6,306 bases of DNA from Chitinispirillales bacterium (GCA_031254445.1 JAIRUL010000291.1:1-6306), one strand, 5' to 3'. Positions 1-6,143 are shown, counted from the first letter of the stretch. Notes: generated from the letters alone by a model not told the origin. Made by a program: numbers and translations.

Positions 1-2725
1 CGAACGTCTGGGCGTAGTACCCGCGGCCCGATAGGTAGGGGTACCCGTGTTTTGTCCACGAGTCGTGCCCGGCTAAGGGCGCTATTTTGTCTATCGCTAG
101 GCCGTGGCTGCCCTTGGCCACGGAGAAGTTTCCGGCGATGATGGGCGGGTAGACTAGCGTTTGCGGGTCTATCGCCGCTCCGGTTGTGCGGATGGAGACG
201 CGGTTAATGCCTTTTATGAGCTTCTTGGAGATGTCGAAGCGCCGCGCTTTCTCGCCGAAAATTTTTAATAGGTGGCTCTCCGGCTCGCTCGCGCTTTCGC
301 CGCCGTTTGACGGCTCGCTTTCTATGCGGAAGCCGTTTATGGAGAGCTCCAGGCCTTGGAACTGCGCCGCGCTGCGGCTCATTCCGTTCAGCATGAACGC
401 GCTTGACGGGGGGATGTCCCGCACCTCGAAGCTCGTCTCGTAGAAGTGGGATATCTGCCCGCTCTCGCGGCTGAGGCCGATTCGCACGCTCCAGTTTGAT
501 AGGGGCAGCACGCTTGGGCTGCGCGGCTCGAAGTCCCACTGCTCCTTGAAGATGATTCTGTAGGTGCGCGGCGGGAGCGTGAACGGGTTGAACTGCTCCG
601 GCGGCGGCGGCTGCAGGGGCGCCTGCTTGGCGGCGCTTGAGACGATGAACATCGTTTGCAGCGGCGAGAGGGTGAGGCGCAGGCGCGCGGTGTTTTTGTC
701 TACGTCTATGGGTTCTATCTCGGTTATCTTGCCGCTCGCGCAGTCTACCGCGGCGTAGTGTTTGTCGGCTTGGATGTCGGCTACCACCGTTTGCTCGGCG
801 GAGTCTAAGATGTTGTGGAGCAAATAGAGCCTGCCGCCCTCGCCGTGGTAGGCCTGGACGCCCACGTCGGCGCTCTCGCCGCTCTCGCGCAGGATCATGG
901 CCTCGGGCTTCACGTTGCCGAGGGCGTTTTCTAAATCCTCTACGGGGACGACGTGCACGTTTTCGCGCTTTGGCGCGGCCATCTTTTGGATGCGCGACGC
1001 CACGTTGGCGCTGCTGCCGTCTTCGAGCGTCCCCTTGGGCGGCTCGTCGATAAAGACGAGCGTCGTGCCCTTTATCGCGAGCTTCTCTAAAAAGACCAAG
1101 AGGCTCCGCGAGACAAGCGGCGCGTAGGGGATTACGAGCGCCTGGTAGTTGCCCTTGCGGATGCGGTCGGCGGTGGCGAACTCGCCGCTCTGGCGCACCG
1201 TGCAGCTTATAAGCAGCTCCTCGTTGACGACGTCGAAGCCCTTGCCGAAGCAGCACAGGGCGTGGACAGCCTTTTGGAAGCGCGCCATACCGTTCGACGC
1301 GGCGGCGGCGCCGCCCGGCATATAGTCGCCCATCGCGGCGGCGCTTGGGTGCAAAACGGCTATCTCGCGGGAGGTGTGCAGCCCGCCCACCGCCTCCTGC
1401 GCGCGCGCGGAGTAATCGCATAGGAGCTTCATGTGCTCCCAGTCGGGCGAGTACCACGACGGGTTGTAGGGGGCCTTGTAGGCGTTGCGCTGGTCGGCGT
1501 TGAAGAATAGGCCGTCTATGATAACGCGCGAGGGGCCGGAGAGGAGGCTTAGGTCTATTTCGCGCTTGAGGTCGGAGAGCGTCGCGCCCACGCCGGTGCG
1601 GTTGCGGCCTATAACGGTCACGGTCTCGCGGCGGTGCTGGTTCGTGTTGACGTCGGCGGCGGCCCTGAGCAGCGCGAAGTTTTCAAGGGAGCCGTCCACG
1701 TTTTGCAGGCCGAGCGCCGAGATGGCGGCCTCCGGCGGCACGTAGCCGTCGCACAGCGCGCCCTCGGGCCGGTACATGCCGGTCTCCGGCCACAGCACCC
1801 ACTGCGAGAGGCGGTACTTCTTCGCCCACCCATCGAGGACGACGGGGAGCCGCTCCGCCATGAGGCTGTAGATGAAGCTGTAGGCCTGTATCCTAGCCCT
1901 CTCCGCGCCGGGGATATCCATAAAGAGCATGGGCAGCATGGGCAAAAAATCCCTCTTGTACTTAGACTTGTACTTGACGGCGATGTCGTCGTCCCAAAAT
2001 ATGGCGTTGCCGCCCGGGCGCAGCGCGGGCATCTCGGTGACGATGCCCTCGAAAGTAGCGGGGACGAACTTCGTGATGCCGCCCTTTAGCGCCTCAAGGA
2101 CGTTCTGGACGTAGGACTGGATGACCTTGGGGTTGAGCAGGTTGGGGACGCCGCACCCCGAAACCCCGCGGGCCGGCTCCTTTTTGTAGAGGAGGAGGCA
2201 CCAGTCGGAGCTCGGCGCTTTCCAGCGGAAGCTGCTCTTGCCGCTAGGCACGGGAACCTGCTTGACCTCGCTGAGGTTCGGGTGCTTGCCCGCCTTCTTC
2301 ATTGCCTGCGCCATGTACTCGCTCTCGGGATCTATGACGATCTCGAAGTCGAGGTCCCCGGGCGCGGCGAGCACCTCGCCCTCGAAGACGAGGTACTCGG
2401 CCCGCATCGCTTTGCTGTCGTTCGTTATGCCGTCGAGCGTACCGCCCCAAACGAGCGAAAAGTCGTCGGCAAGGCGCACGCCTATCTTGTTCTTTTGGGC
2501 GATTTCGAGCACCAGCCCGAAGTTCTCCAAAAACTCCTGAGACATGTAGGACGGAAGCATGTCCCGCCCGGGACGGACGGCGACCCCGCCGAACCCTTTA
2601 GAGATGAAAGCGCCAAGCTGCTTCTCAATTTCCGGCTTGGTTATGGCCCCGTTCCAAATCCACATGGCCCAAGGCAGCGACGCAGGCTCCGAGGGCTTGG
2701 CTAATGCATTTTTCAGGTTCTTCAA
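1..2725 (-). CDS. GH106-like glycoside hydrolase (alpha-L-rhamnosidase-type), 3' end outside window
   Basis: Partial gene: 908 codons are open from 2725 to the left edge without a stop. It resembles the large GH106-type family of alpha-L-rhamnosidases and relatives, which remove sugars from plant or host glycans; the actual substrate is not visible here. The N-terminal barrel opens with WAMWIWNG (residues 19-26) and continues through a YMSQEF segment to ADDFSLVWGG (about 87-96). VTEMP (229-233) sits where I recall an acidic TDEP-type motif. WVLWPETG (309-316) carries E314, the best catalytic candidate. From about residue 429 (WEHMKLLCDYSAR) follows an alpha/beta domain with EIAVLHP and ALVIPYAPLV (529 on), then beta-sandwich segments. 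A sugar-binding-like domain begins near WDFEP (730) and runs through LELSING (792-798) to YLSGRGYY at the edge. No signal peptide is seen, so a cytoplasmic enzyme acting on imported oligosaccharides is likely. The start is TTG: it has a GAGGAG site 6 nt upstream, and an in-frame stop lies further up with no ATG between. The exact family and specificity are inferred. Confidence 0.85.
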   Translation of the reverse strand, partial: MKNLKNALAKPSEPASLPWAMWIWNGAITKPEIEKQLGAFISKGFGGVAVRPGRDMLPSYMSQEFLENFGLVLEIAQKNKIGVRLADDFSLVWGGTLDGITNDSKAMRAEYLVFEGEVLAAPGDLDFEIVIDPESEYMAQAMKKAGKHPNLSEVKQVPVPSGKSSFRWKAPSSDWCLLLYKKEPARGVSGCGVPNLLNPKVIQSYVQNVLEALKGGITKFVPATFEGIVTEMPALRPGGNAIFWDDDIAVKYKSKYKRDFLPMLPMLFMDIPGAERARIQAYSFIYSLMAERLPVVLDGWAKKYRLSQWVLWPETGMYRPEGALCDGYVPPEAAISALGLQNVDGSLENFALLRAAADVNTNQHRRETVTVIGRNRTGVGATLSDLKREIDLSLLSGPSRVIIDGLFFNADQRNAYKAPYNPSWYSPDWEHMKLLCDYSARAQEAVGGLHTSREIAVLHPSAAAMGDYMPGGAAAASNGMARFQKAVHALCCFGKGFDVVNEELLISCTVRQSGEFATADRIRKGNYQALVIPYAPLVSRSLLVFLEKLAIKGTTLVFIDEPPKGTLEDGSSANVASRIQKMAAPKRENVHVVPVEDLENALGNVKPEAMILRESGESADVGVQAYHGEGGRLYLLHNILDSAEQTVVADIQADKHYAAVDCASGKITEIEPIDVDKNTARLRLTLSPLQTMFIVSSAAKQAPLQPPPPEQFNPFTLPPRTYRIIFKEQWDFEPRSPSVLPLSNWSVRIGLSRESGQISHFYETSFEVRDIPPSSAFMLNGMSRSAAQFQGLELSINGFRIESEPSNGGESASEPESHLLKIFGEKARRFDISKKLIKGINRVSIRTTGAAIDPQTLVYPPIIAGNFSVAKGSHGLAIDKIAPLAGHDSWTKHGYPYLSGRGYYAQTF

Positions 2726-2731
2726 TACGCA

Positions 2732-2737
2732 CTCCTC
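2732..2737 (-). promoter_or_regulatory. Ribosome binding site fixing the TTG start of the glycoside hydrolase
   Basis: On the minus strand this reads GAGGAG, followed by 6 nt and then TTG at 2725-2723. No ATG or GTG in this frame lies between the upstream in-frame TGA and this TTG. The first in-frame ATG is inside the conserved WAMW motif, which is too late. The TTG is therefore the only sensible start. Confidence 0.8.
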
Positions 2738-2748
2738 GCTTGTACGGC

Positions 2749-2768
2749 TTTTTCAGGTGCTTGAAAAA
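2749..2768 (-). repeat. Perfect 7-bp inverted repeat in the glycoside hydrolase leader
   Basis: The arms are TTTTTCA (2749-2755) and TGAAAAA (2762-2768), with a 6-nt loop. In the minus-strand transcript it forms a small A/U-rich hairpin about 11 nt upstream of the Shine-Dalgarno site. It is too weak and its U-tract too embedded to be a convincing terminator. It could affect translation or be a protein site, or be incidental. Confidence 0.45.
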
Positions 2769-2797
2769 TAGGGTTCTGCGGCCTAAAGCGCGCCCAT

Positions 2798-2814
2798 ATA
2801 TACTATGATATACT
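2798..2814. repeat. Direct repeat ATATACT-ATG-ATATACT, 10-bp period
   Basis: Two copies of ATATACT (2798-2804 and 2808-2814) are separated by ATG, giving a period of exactly one helical turn. They lie directly downstream of the predicted -10 box of the glycoside hydrolase and cover the expected transcription start (about 2811). That position suits an operator for a repressor, possibly substrate-responsive. The binding protein is unknown. Confidence 0.5.
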
Positions 2815-2817
2815 GTA

Positions 2818-2846
2818 AATTTAATATCGGCAGGCGGAAAGGTCAA
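2818..2846 (-). promoter_or_regulatory. Sigma-70-type promoter of the glycoside hydrolase
   Basis: Read on the minus strand: a -35 box TTGACC (2846-2841, 5 of 6 consensus positions), a 17-nt spacer, and a -10 box TAAATT (2823-2818, 4 of 6). The predicted start is near 2811, leaving a leader of about 85 nt before the TTG. It is the best promoter match in the window. Confidence 0.65.
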
Positions 2847-3104
2847 TATTTTTTTACAGGGCCGATGGAGGAAATCTCAGTTAATGCGTTGATTTTTATA
2901 CCGTTACATCAATAAAAATTTATTAAATAAAAATTGCCGCGCCCCCCATTTTATCGGCTTACCCAGAACAACGCCATATAACCGGCCTACGATACCGAAA
3001 TTTACCGGGCAAATGTTGCCCTTTCCGCCGCGCCCTTAATTATTTTTATACGAATCGAGGCGCAACCGCCGGCTATGGCCGTAAATAATAAACCAAATAA
3101 AAAA
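2847..3104. other. AT-rich intergenic spacer upstream of rubrerythrin
   Basis: This spacer divides the divergent glycoside hydrolase and rubrerythrin genes. I find no plausible gene in it; a 16-codon ATG ORF at 2865 lacks a well-placed ribosome site. It holds an ATTTTTATAC direct repeat (2892-2901 and 3042-3051), an 8-bp inverted repeat ATTTTTAT/ATAAAAAT (2892-2899 and 2912-2919, 12-nt loop), and the GGGCAA/TTGCCC palindrome listed separately. The rubrerythrin promoter must lie here. Confidence 0.6.
3007..3021. promoter_or_regulatory. Candidate operator: palindrome GGGCAA-ATG-TTGCCC
   Basis: This is a perfect 6-3-6 palindrome about 94 nt before the rubrerythrin start codon. Its right arm TTGCCC (3016-3021) could serve as a weak -35 box, with -10 candidates TAATTA (3037-3042, 15-nt spacer) or TATTTT (3041-3046, 19-nt spacer). 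A regulator bound here would overlap RNA polymerase. It does not match the PerR or Fur box patterns I know, so no regulator is assigned. Confidence 0.4.
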
Positions 3105-3110
3105 AGGAGG
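3105..3110 (+). promoter_or_regulatory. Rubrerythrin ribosome binding site
   Basis: A full AGGAGG preceded by a run of A residues lies 4 nt before the ATG at 3115. It supports this start and suggests strong translation, as expected for an abundant stress protein. Confidence 0.85.
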
Positions 3111-3114
3111 CTGT

Positions 3115-3657
3115 ATGGCCGAACTCAAAGGCACAAAAACCGAAAAGAACCTCGCCGAGGCGTTCGCTGGCGAGAGCCAGGCGCGCAACAAGTACACCTA
3201 CTTCGCCGGCAAAGCTAAAAAAGAGGGCTTCGAGCAGATAGCGGCGATCTTCCAAGAGACCGCCGACAACGAAAAAGAGCACGCAAAGATCTGGTTCAAG
3301 CTCCTATGCGGCGGCGACGTCCCCTCCACAAAGGAGAACCTGAAAGCCGCGGCAGGCGGGGAGCACGAGGAGTGGACCGCCATGTACAAGCGCATGGCCG
3401 AGGAGGCGCGCGAGGAGGGGTTCGCGAACATCGCGTTTTTGTTCGACGCGGTGGCGAAAGTCGAGAAGGAGCACGAAGAGAGGTACTTGAAGCTGCTTAA
3501 AAGCGTCGAGGAGAACTCCGTCTTCGCGAAGACGGAGAAGCATGTCTGGATCTGCCGCAACTGCGGCCATATCCACGACGGGCCGAACGCGCCGCAGATA
3601 TGCCCGGTGTGCGCGCATCCGCAGGCATATTTTGAGGTTAAGTCTGTGAATTACTGA
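3115..3657 (+). CDS. rbr: Rubrerythrin (non-haem diiron peroxidase)
   Basis: The 180-residue product has the classic rubrerythrin layout and usual length. The cytoplasmic enzyme reduces hydrogen peroxide with electrons from rubredoxin or NADH-linked partners and protects anaerobes from oxidative stress. A ferritin-like four-helix domain covers about residues 8-130. Its diiron ligands appear in place: E20 in [10 protein letters not shown]53 and H56 in [10 protein letters not shown]83 and E86 in GGEHEEW, E117 and H120 in [11 protein letters not shown]-terminal rubredoxin-like domain holds one iron through C147/C150 (CRNC) and C163/C166 (CPVC). No expected ligand is missing. The gene stands alone on its strand, with a strong ribosome site and its own terminator. 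Its neighbours are divergent (glycoside hydrolase) and convergent (thioesterase), so it is probably monocistronic. PerR-type control is common for this family, but I see no clear PerR box. Confidence 0.97.
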   Translation: MAELKGTKTEKNLAEAFAGESQARNKYTYFAGKAKKEGFEQIAAIFQETADNEKEHAKIWFKLLCGGDVPSTKENLKAAAGGEHEEWTAMYKRMAEEAREEGFANIAFLFDAVAKVEKEHEERYLKLLKSVEENSVFAKTEKHVWICRNCGHIHDGPNAPQICPVCAHPQAYFEVKSVNY

Positions 3658-3699
3658 TTTTTGGAGGTTGGGGTTGACACGAGTGTTTATGTTTGCAGC

Positions 3700-3727
3700 G
3701 GCGGCCATAACGGCCGCCCCTTTTTTT
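3700..3727 (+). terminator. Intrinsic terminator of rubrerythrin
   Basis: A GC-rich stem GGCGGCC (3700-3706) pairs with GGCCGCC (3712-3718) around a 5-nt ATAAC loop. CC and seven T residues follow (to 3727). It lies about 43 nt after the rubrerythrin stop. On the opposite strand no U-tract follows the stem, so it should act only on plus-strand transcripts. Confidence 0.9.
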
Positions 3728-3778
3728 GCCACTAGATGATGTACGACGGCGCGACAAACCAATTTTAGAAGCAAGGTA

Positions 3779-3801
3779 AGCGTTACACACGTACAAACGC
3801 T
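3779..3801 (-). repeat. Weak inverted repeat downstream of the thioesterase gene
   Basis: AGCGTT (3779-3784) and AACGCT (3796-3801) enclose an 11-nt loop, about 37 nt past the thioesterase stop. No U-tract follows on the minus strand. It is at most a poor terminator or an RNA 3'-end structure. Confidence 0.2.
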
Positions 3802-3837
3802 AATTGCCAGATTATGCAGGATTTTCAAATTTCATAA

Positions 3838-4335
3838 TTAAATCTCGAAAAATTCCGGCATCTTTTCTTTCAAATAGCGACGCGAGGCGAGATCGACGTC
3901 CTTTAACGGCAATCGGAAATATCTACCCGTAGCGGTCGCCAAAACCACGCCGTTTTTGTCCACCATTTTGCCTTCGCCGTTAAACATGCGCGACGTAGCG
4001 TTCGTGATTTGGGATATGACGTAAAGCGTTTCGTTCACAGGCACGGCCTTGCGGAGCTTAACGGAAAGGTCTACGGTCACCACCGAAATTTCGGGGAATC
4101 TGATATATGCGGCGCGCCCGATTGATTCGTCCAAAAGAGCGGACGTGACGCCTCCGTGCGTCCGGCCTAAATAGGATCGGTGAATATCAGCCGTTTTAAA
4201 TTCGGTGATTAACACCTCTTGGCCGTCTTCGTCGACACAATTAAAGAACTCGGCCTTTATGCCGGCAGGGTTGTCCATTCCACATATAAAACAACCCTCG
4301 TCGTTCCATTGCCTGCTTACAGTGTTGTAACGCAT
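3838..4335 (-). CDS. PaaI-family hotdog-fold thioesterase
   Basis: With the start at 4335 the product is 165 residues, a normal length for a single hotdog domain. Such enzymes hydrolyse acyl-CoA or similar thioesters in the cytoplasm, usually as dimers or tetramers; the substrate cannot be read from the sequence. Visible signs are the N-terminal GCFICGMDNPAGIKAEFF segment typical of this subfamily, the HGG motif at residues 60-62 followed by LLDES with D69/E70 (active-site helix), and the later VDLSVKLRKAVPVNE strand. The start is uncertain: the same frame runs up to an ATG at 4440 (200 residues), 28 nt from the fliB stop. Neither start has a convincing ribosome site. I prefer 4335 because relatives begin close to the MRYN...CFICG segment. 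The gene follows fliB on the same strand, so cotranscription is likely, although a functional link is not evident. Confidence 0.85.
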   Translation of the reverse strand: MRYNTVSRQWNDEGCFICGMDNPAGIKAEFFNCVDEDGQEVLITEFKTADIHRSYLGRTHGGVTSALLDESIGRAAYIRFPEISVVTVDLSVKLRKAVPVNETLYVISQITNATSRMFNGEGKMVDKNGVVLATATGRYFRLPLKDVDLASRRYLKEKMPEFFEI

Positions 4336-4468
4336 ACCGTTCAAACCCCGTTCTATATGTTTGCCTATGCGCGTATCGACTTTGATGCTGTGGCCGCCGG
4401 CGATGATTTTGCCGTTGCCGTACCACTTTCCGTATCCCATAGATGCACAACTATTCGACCCGGCTCCA

Positions 4469-5722
4469 TCAATCGCTAACCAATATAGTCATCCACCCCA
4501 GCGTATCAAACCCATTCGCCTTAAGCTTCTCAATCATACCCGGAATAAATTTCCCGTTATGCAGCACCATCTTAGAAAATGCTTGCACAATGCGGACTAC
4601 AATCTCGTCCGTCAATCCCTTGTGGAACCCCCCCATGCCGTTTAGGTGCAGCTTCACCATGCCGAAGAGCACGCACAAATACAGGTACGAGTCCCACGCG
4701 GTTTTGTTTATGCTTATGGGCATGAGGCGCGCGAAGAACTCGTTTACGACAAAATTTTCTAGAACGTACTCTTTATCCTTCAGATACGGCAAAACGTACT
4801 TGTCGCGGTTTTCCACGTACTTTTTCATGATCGTCGCCTCCGGCGTGTCAGCTACGAACTCTATGCCTGCGAGCGTCTCCACCATGCAGACCAAGTAAAC
4901 CTTGCTTGCGATGAGCTCCATCTTGAGCCGCTCGTCCGTCAGCTCCTTGGCGAGCCTTAGCTGTATGCCGAAGCTGCCCTCCACCGCGTCTAAGTCGGGC
5001 CTAAGCGACCCGTCGTCTACGCTCGCGCCGAAAGTTTCGAGCATGTTGGGGATTTCTTCCACGCGGCCGGATTCGTCGAGCTCGTCTATTTTGCGGCAGA
5101 GCAGCCCTAAGAGGATGAGCCTCTGGCCGACTGTGTACTCGCGGTTTTGGAGGAGGGTCAGGCCGACCATGCGTATCTCCCAAAAGAACTTGGCGGGCTT
5201 AGCGGCGTACTTAGCGTCGCCGGGGGCGAGCGACGGGGCGCGGTCGGGGATGCGGCCGACGCCCTTGCCCTCTTCCACCGTTTCGAAGCCTATGCCGTCC
5301 GGGTTGTTGAGCACAAGCCGCGCCGCTTCAGGGCAGGAGACGGTGGCGCAGCGCTCAAGCTTTTTATCGATGATTTTGTAGAGGCGCGGGTAAACGGCGC
5401 AGACGTCGCACAAAGCGCCGTAGCCGAGCGTTGTCTGAATTAAGCAGAGGTTTTGGGCGTCTTGGAGGGGGCAGCGGCCCTTCACCATGTTTATCTTGGC
5501 GTAGGCCTCGTCGCTCTTTACGCCCTCTTTGCGCTCCCTTTTAACGAATTCGTCGAGGAGGGGGGCGAGCGCTTTGTCCTTCACGCGCCTATACTCCAAA
5601 AACGTCTTTTTGTCCACGGAGACCCGCCAGCCGCTGCAGCAGCTGTCTTCGCAGGCGCCGCCGATGCAGCTGAACCTGCTCAAATACTCCGGTTGGAGGA
5701 CAACTCTGTTTTTCTTGGGCAT
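4469..5722 (-). CDS. fliB: FliB-family flagellin lysine-N-methylase
   Basis: The product of 417 residues matches the FliB family in length and in its cysteine pattern. FliB methylates surface lysines of flagellin using S-adenosylmethionine; members have been reported to need a [4Fe-4S] cluster. The family opening, LQPEYLSRFSCIG, is present. Cysteines lie in a CIGGACEDSCC cluster (C19, C24, C28, C29, followed by GW), in RCPLQDAQNLC (C84, C93), in LCDVCAVYPRLY (C105, C108), at C125 and in SCPEAARL (C130). The C-terminal 250 residues are mostly helical and less conserved. The start at 5722 (MPKKN) directly precedes the conserved segment and has AGGAG upstream, with a rather long 12-nt gap. An upstream in-frame ATG at 5797 would add 25 residues through the AT-rich promoter region and is less likely. 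No flagellar gene is in view, so the target being flagellin rests on family membership only. Confidence 0.88.
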   Translation of the reverse strand: MPKKNRVVLQPEYLSRFSCIGGACEDSCCSGWRVSVDKKTFLEYRRVKDKALAPLLDEFVKRERKEGVKSDEAYAKINMVKGRCPLQDAQNLCLIQTTLGYGALCDVCAVYPRLYKIIDKKLERCATVSCPEAARLVLNNPDGIGFETVEEGKGVGRIPDRAPSLAPGDAKYAAKPAKFFWEIRMVGLTLLQNREYTVGQRLILLGLLCRKIDELDESGRVEEIPNMLETFGASVDDGSLRPDLDAVEGSFGIQLRLAKELTDERLKMELIASKVYLVCMVETLAGIEFVADTPEATIMKKYVENRDKYVLPYLKDKEYVLENFVVNEFFARLMPISINKTAWDSYLYLCVLFGMVKLHLNGMGGFHKGLTDEIVVRIVQAFSKMVLHNGKFIPGMIEKLKANGFDTLGWMTILVSD

Positions 5723-5734
5723 GGCGGGCGCGCG

Positions 5735-5739
5735 CTCCT
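5735..5739 (-). promoter_or_regulatory. Probable fliB ribosome binding site
   Basis: The minus strand reads AAAAAAGGAG here, ending 12 nt before the ATG at 5722. The spacing is longer than ideal, but no better site exists for this start. The upstream ATG at 5797 has none. Confidence 0.5.
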
Positions 5740-5760
5740 TTTTTAGGCTTAGTACGAAAT

Positions 5761-5777
5761 TAATATAAAAAATATTA
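5761..5777. promoter_or_regulatory. Perfect AT palindrome in the fliB / ORF divergent promoter region
   Basis: TAATAT (5761-5766) and ATATTA (5772-5777) flank AAAAA, giving a 17-bp palindrome between two divergent starts. It could be an operator shared by fliB and the ORF at 5841, or simply AT-rich promoter DNA. It overlaps weak -10-like boxes for fliB on the minus strand. Confidence 0.4.
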
Positions 5778-5803
5778 TGCGCCCCGCTCCGCCGCAATAT
5801 ATT
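5775..5803 (+). promoter_or_regulatory. Tentative promoter of the ORF at 5841
   Basis: A -10 box TATATT (5798-5803, 5 of 6 consensus positions) stands 17 nt after a poor -35 TTATGC (5775-5780). The predicted start is about 30 nt before the ATG at 5841. The -35 match is weak, so this stays tentative. Confidence 0.3.
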
Positions 5804-5840
5804 TTATCAGAATAAATGCCTACCGGCGAAGGAGGGTTTT

Positions 5841-6143
5841 ATGGCATATGCTTTTGGAGGGCTTTTTCTGCCGGAGGAGGCCACCGCTATGACATTAACC
5901 CCAACCGGCTGCACGCCGAATCCGGGGGTGACGGAGGAGGGGGGTTGTACCCAGATTGTTCCGCCGAGACCGGCTGAAGCGGCGGAGCCGGAGCCTATTG
6001 CTACGTTTTCAAGCCTTAAGAACTACGGGTTCGCGGTCGCCATCCGCCATTTTAAGGCCAACGCCGAAACGTACCACCGGGCACCGGTTACTCGGAATTC
6101 GACAAAATTCGGGGGGGCAATCGCGGGGGATTTCGCTGGTTAG
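5841..6143 (+). CDS. Unrecognised 100-residue protein
   Basis: I do not recognise this protein. It has a strong AAGGAGGG site (5829-5836) 4 nt before the ATG, the best argument for translation. A second in-frame ATG at 5889 (residue 17) has its own GGAGGAGG (5873-5880) 8 nt upstream, so a short form of 84 residues is possible. The N-terminal third is rich in Thr, Pro, Gly and Glu, with two cysteines (GCTPNPG and GGCTQIV). A PPRPAEAAEPEPIA linker follows, then a more basic C-terminal half (NYGFAVAIRHFKANAETYHR) that ends in Gly-rich sequence encoded by G-runs (GGAIAGDFAG). No signal peptide or membrane helix is evident. The last third may be intergenic or repeat DNA read through by chance, which would make this a small gene with an extended or broken end. 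It is divergent from fliB. Confidence 0.45.
   Translation: MAYAFGGLFLPEEATAMTLTPTGCTPNPGVTEEGGCTQIVPPRPAEAAEPEPIATFSSLKNYGFAVAIRHFKANAETYHRAPVTRNSTKFGGAIAGDFAG
5960..5991. repeat. Overlapping GC-rich inverted repeats inside the unknown ORF
   Basis: TCCGCCG (5960-5966) pairs with CGGCGGA (5980-5986). Within it, CCGGCT (5970-5975) pairs with AGCCGG (5986-5991). The two stems overlap at 5970-5986 and cannot form together. They lie in the Pro/Glu/Ala linker, where GC-rich repetitive codons could produce them by chance. Confidence 0.3.

Noticed and set aside
204..1457. Long 417-codon minus-strand ORF
   Set aside because: It is an out-of-frame shadow of the glycoside hydrolase: Arg/Ala/Gly-rich, with no family signal. 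The true frame runs uninterrupted from 2725 to the edge.
3661..3739. Tiny plus-strand ORF (TTG at 3674, product about 21 residues, Ala-rich) behind a GGAGG, with TTGACA at 3674
   Set aside because: The reading frame passes through the terminator stem and T-run, which explains the Ala/Phe pattern. The TTGACA has no -10 box at proper spacing.
3304..3828. 174-codon minus-strand ORF across rubrerythrin and its terminator
   Set aside because: It is antisense to a certain rubrerythrin gene and runs through the intrinsic terminator. No motif is seen.
4902..5381. 159-codon plus-strand Ser/Arg-rich ORF opposite fliB
   Set aside because: It is an antisense shadow. The minus frame has the full FliB cysteine pattern.
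5723..5797. Longer fliB start at 5797
   Set aside because: It would translate the AT-rich divergent promoter region, has no ribosome site, and adds residues absent from the family opening.
6028..6045. GGTTCG motif resembling a tRNA T-arm
   Set aside because: No acceptor stem, D-arm or anticodon arm can be built around it.
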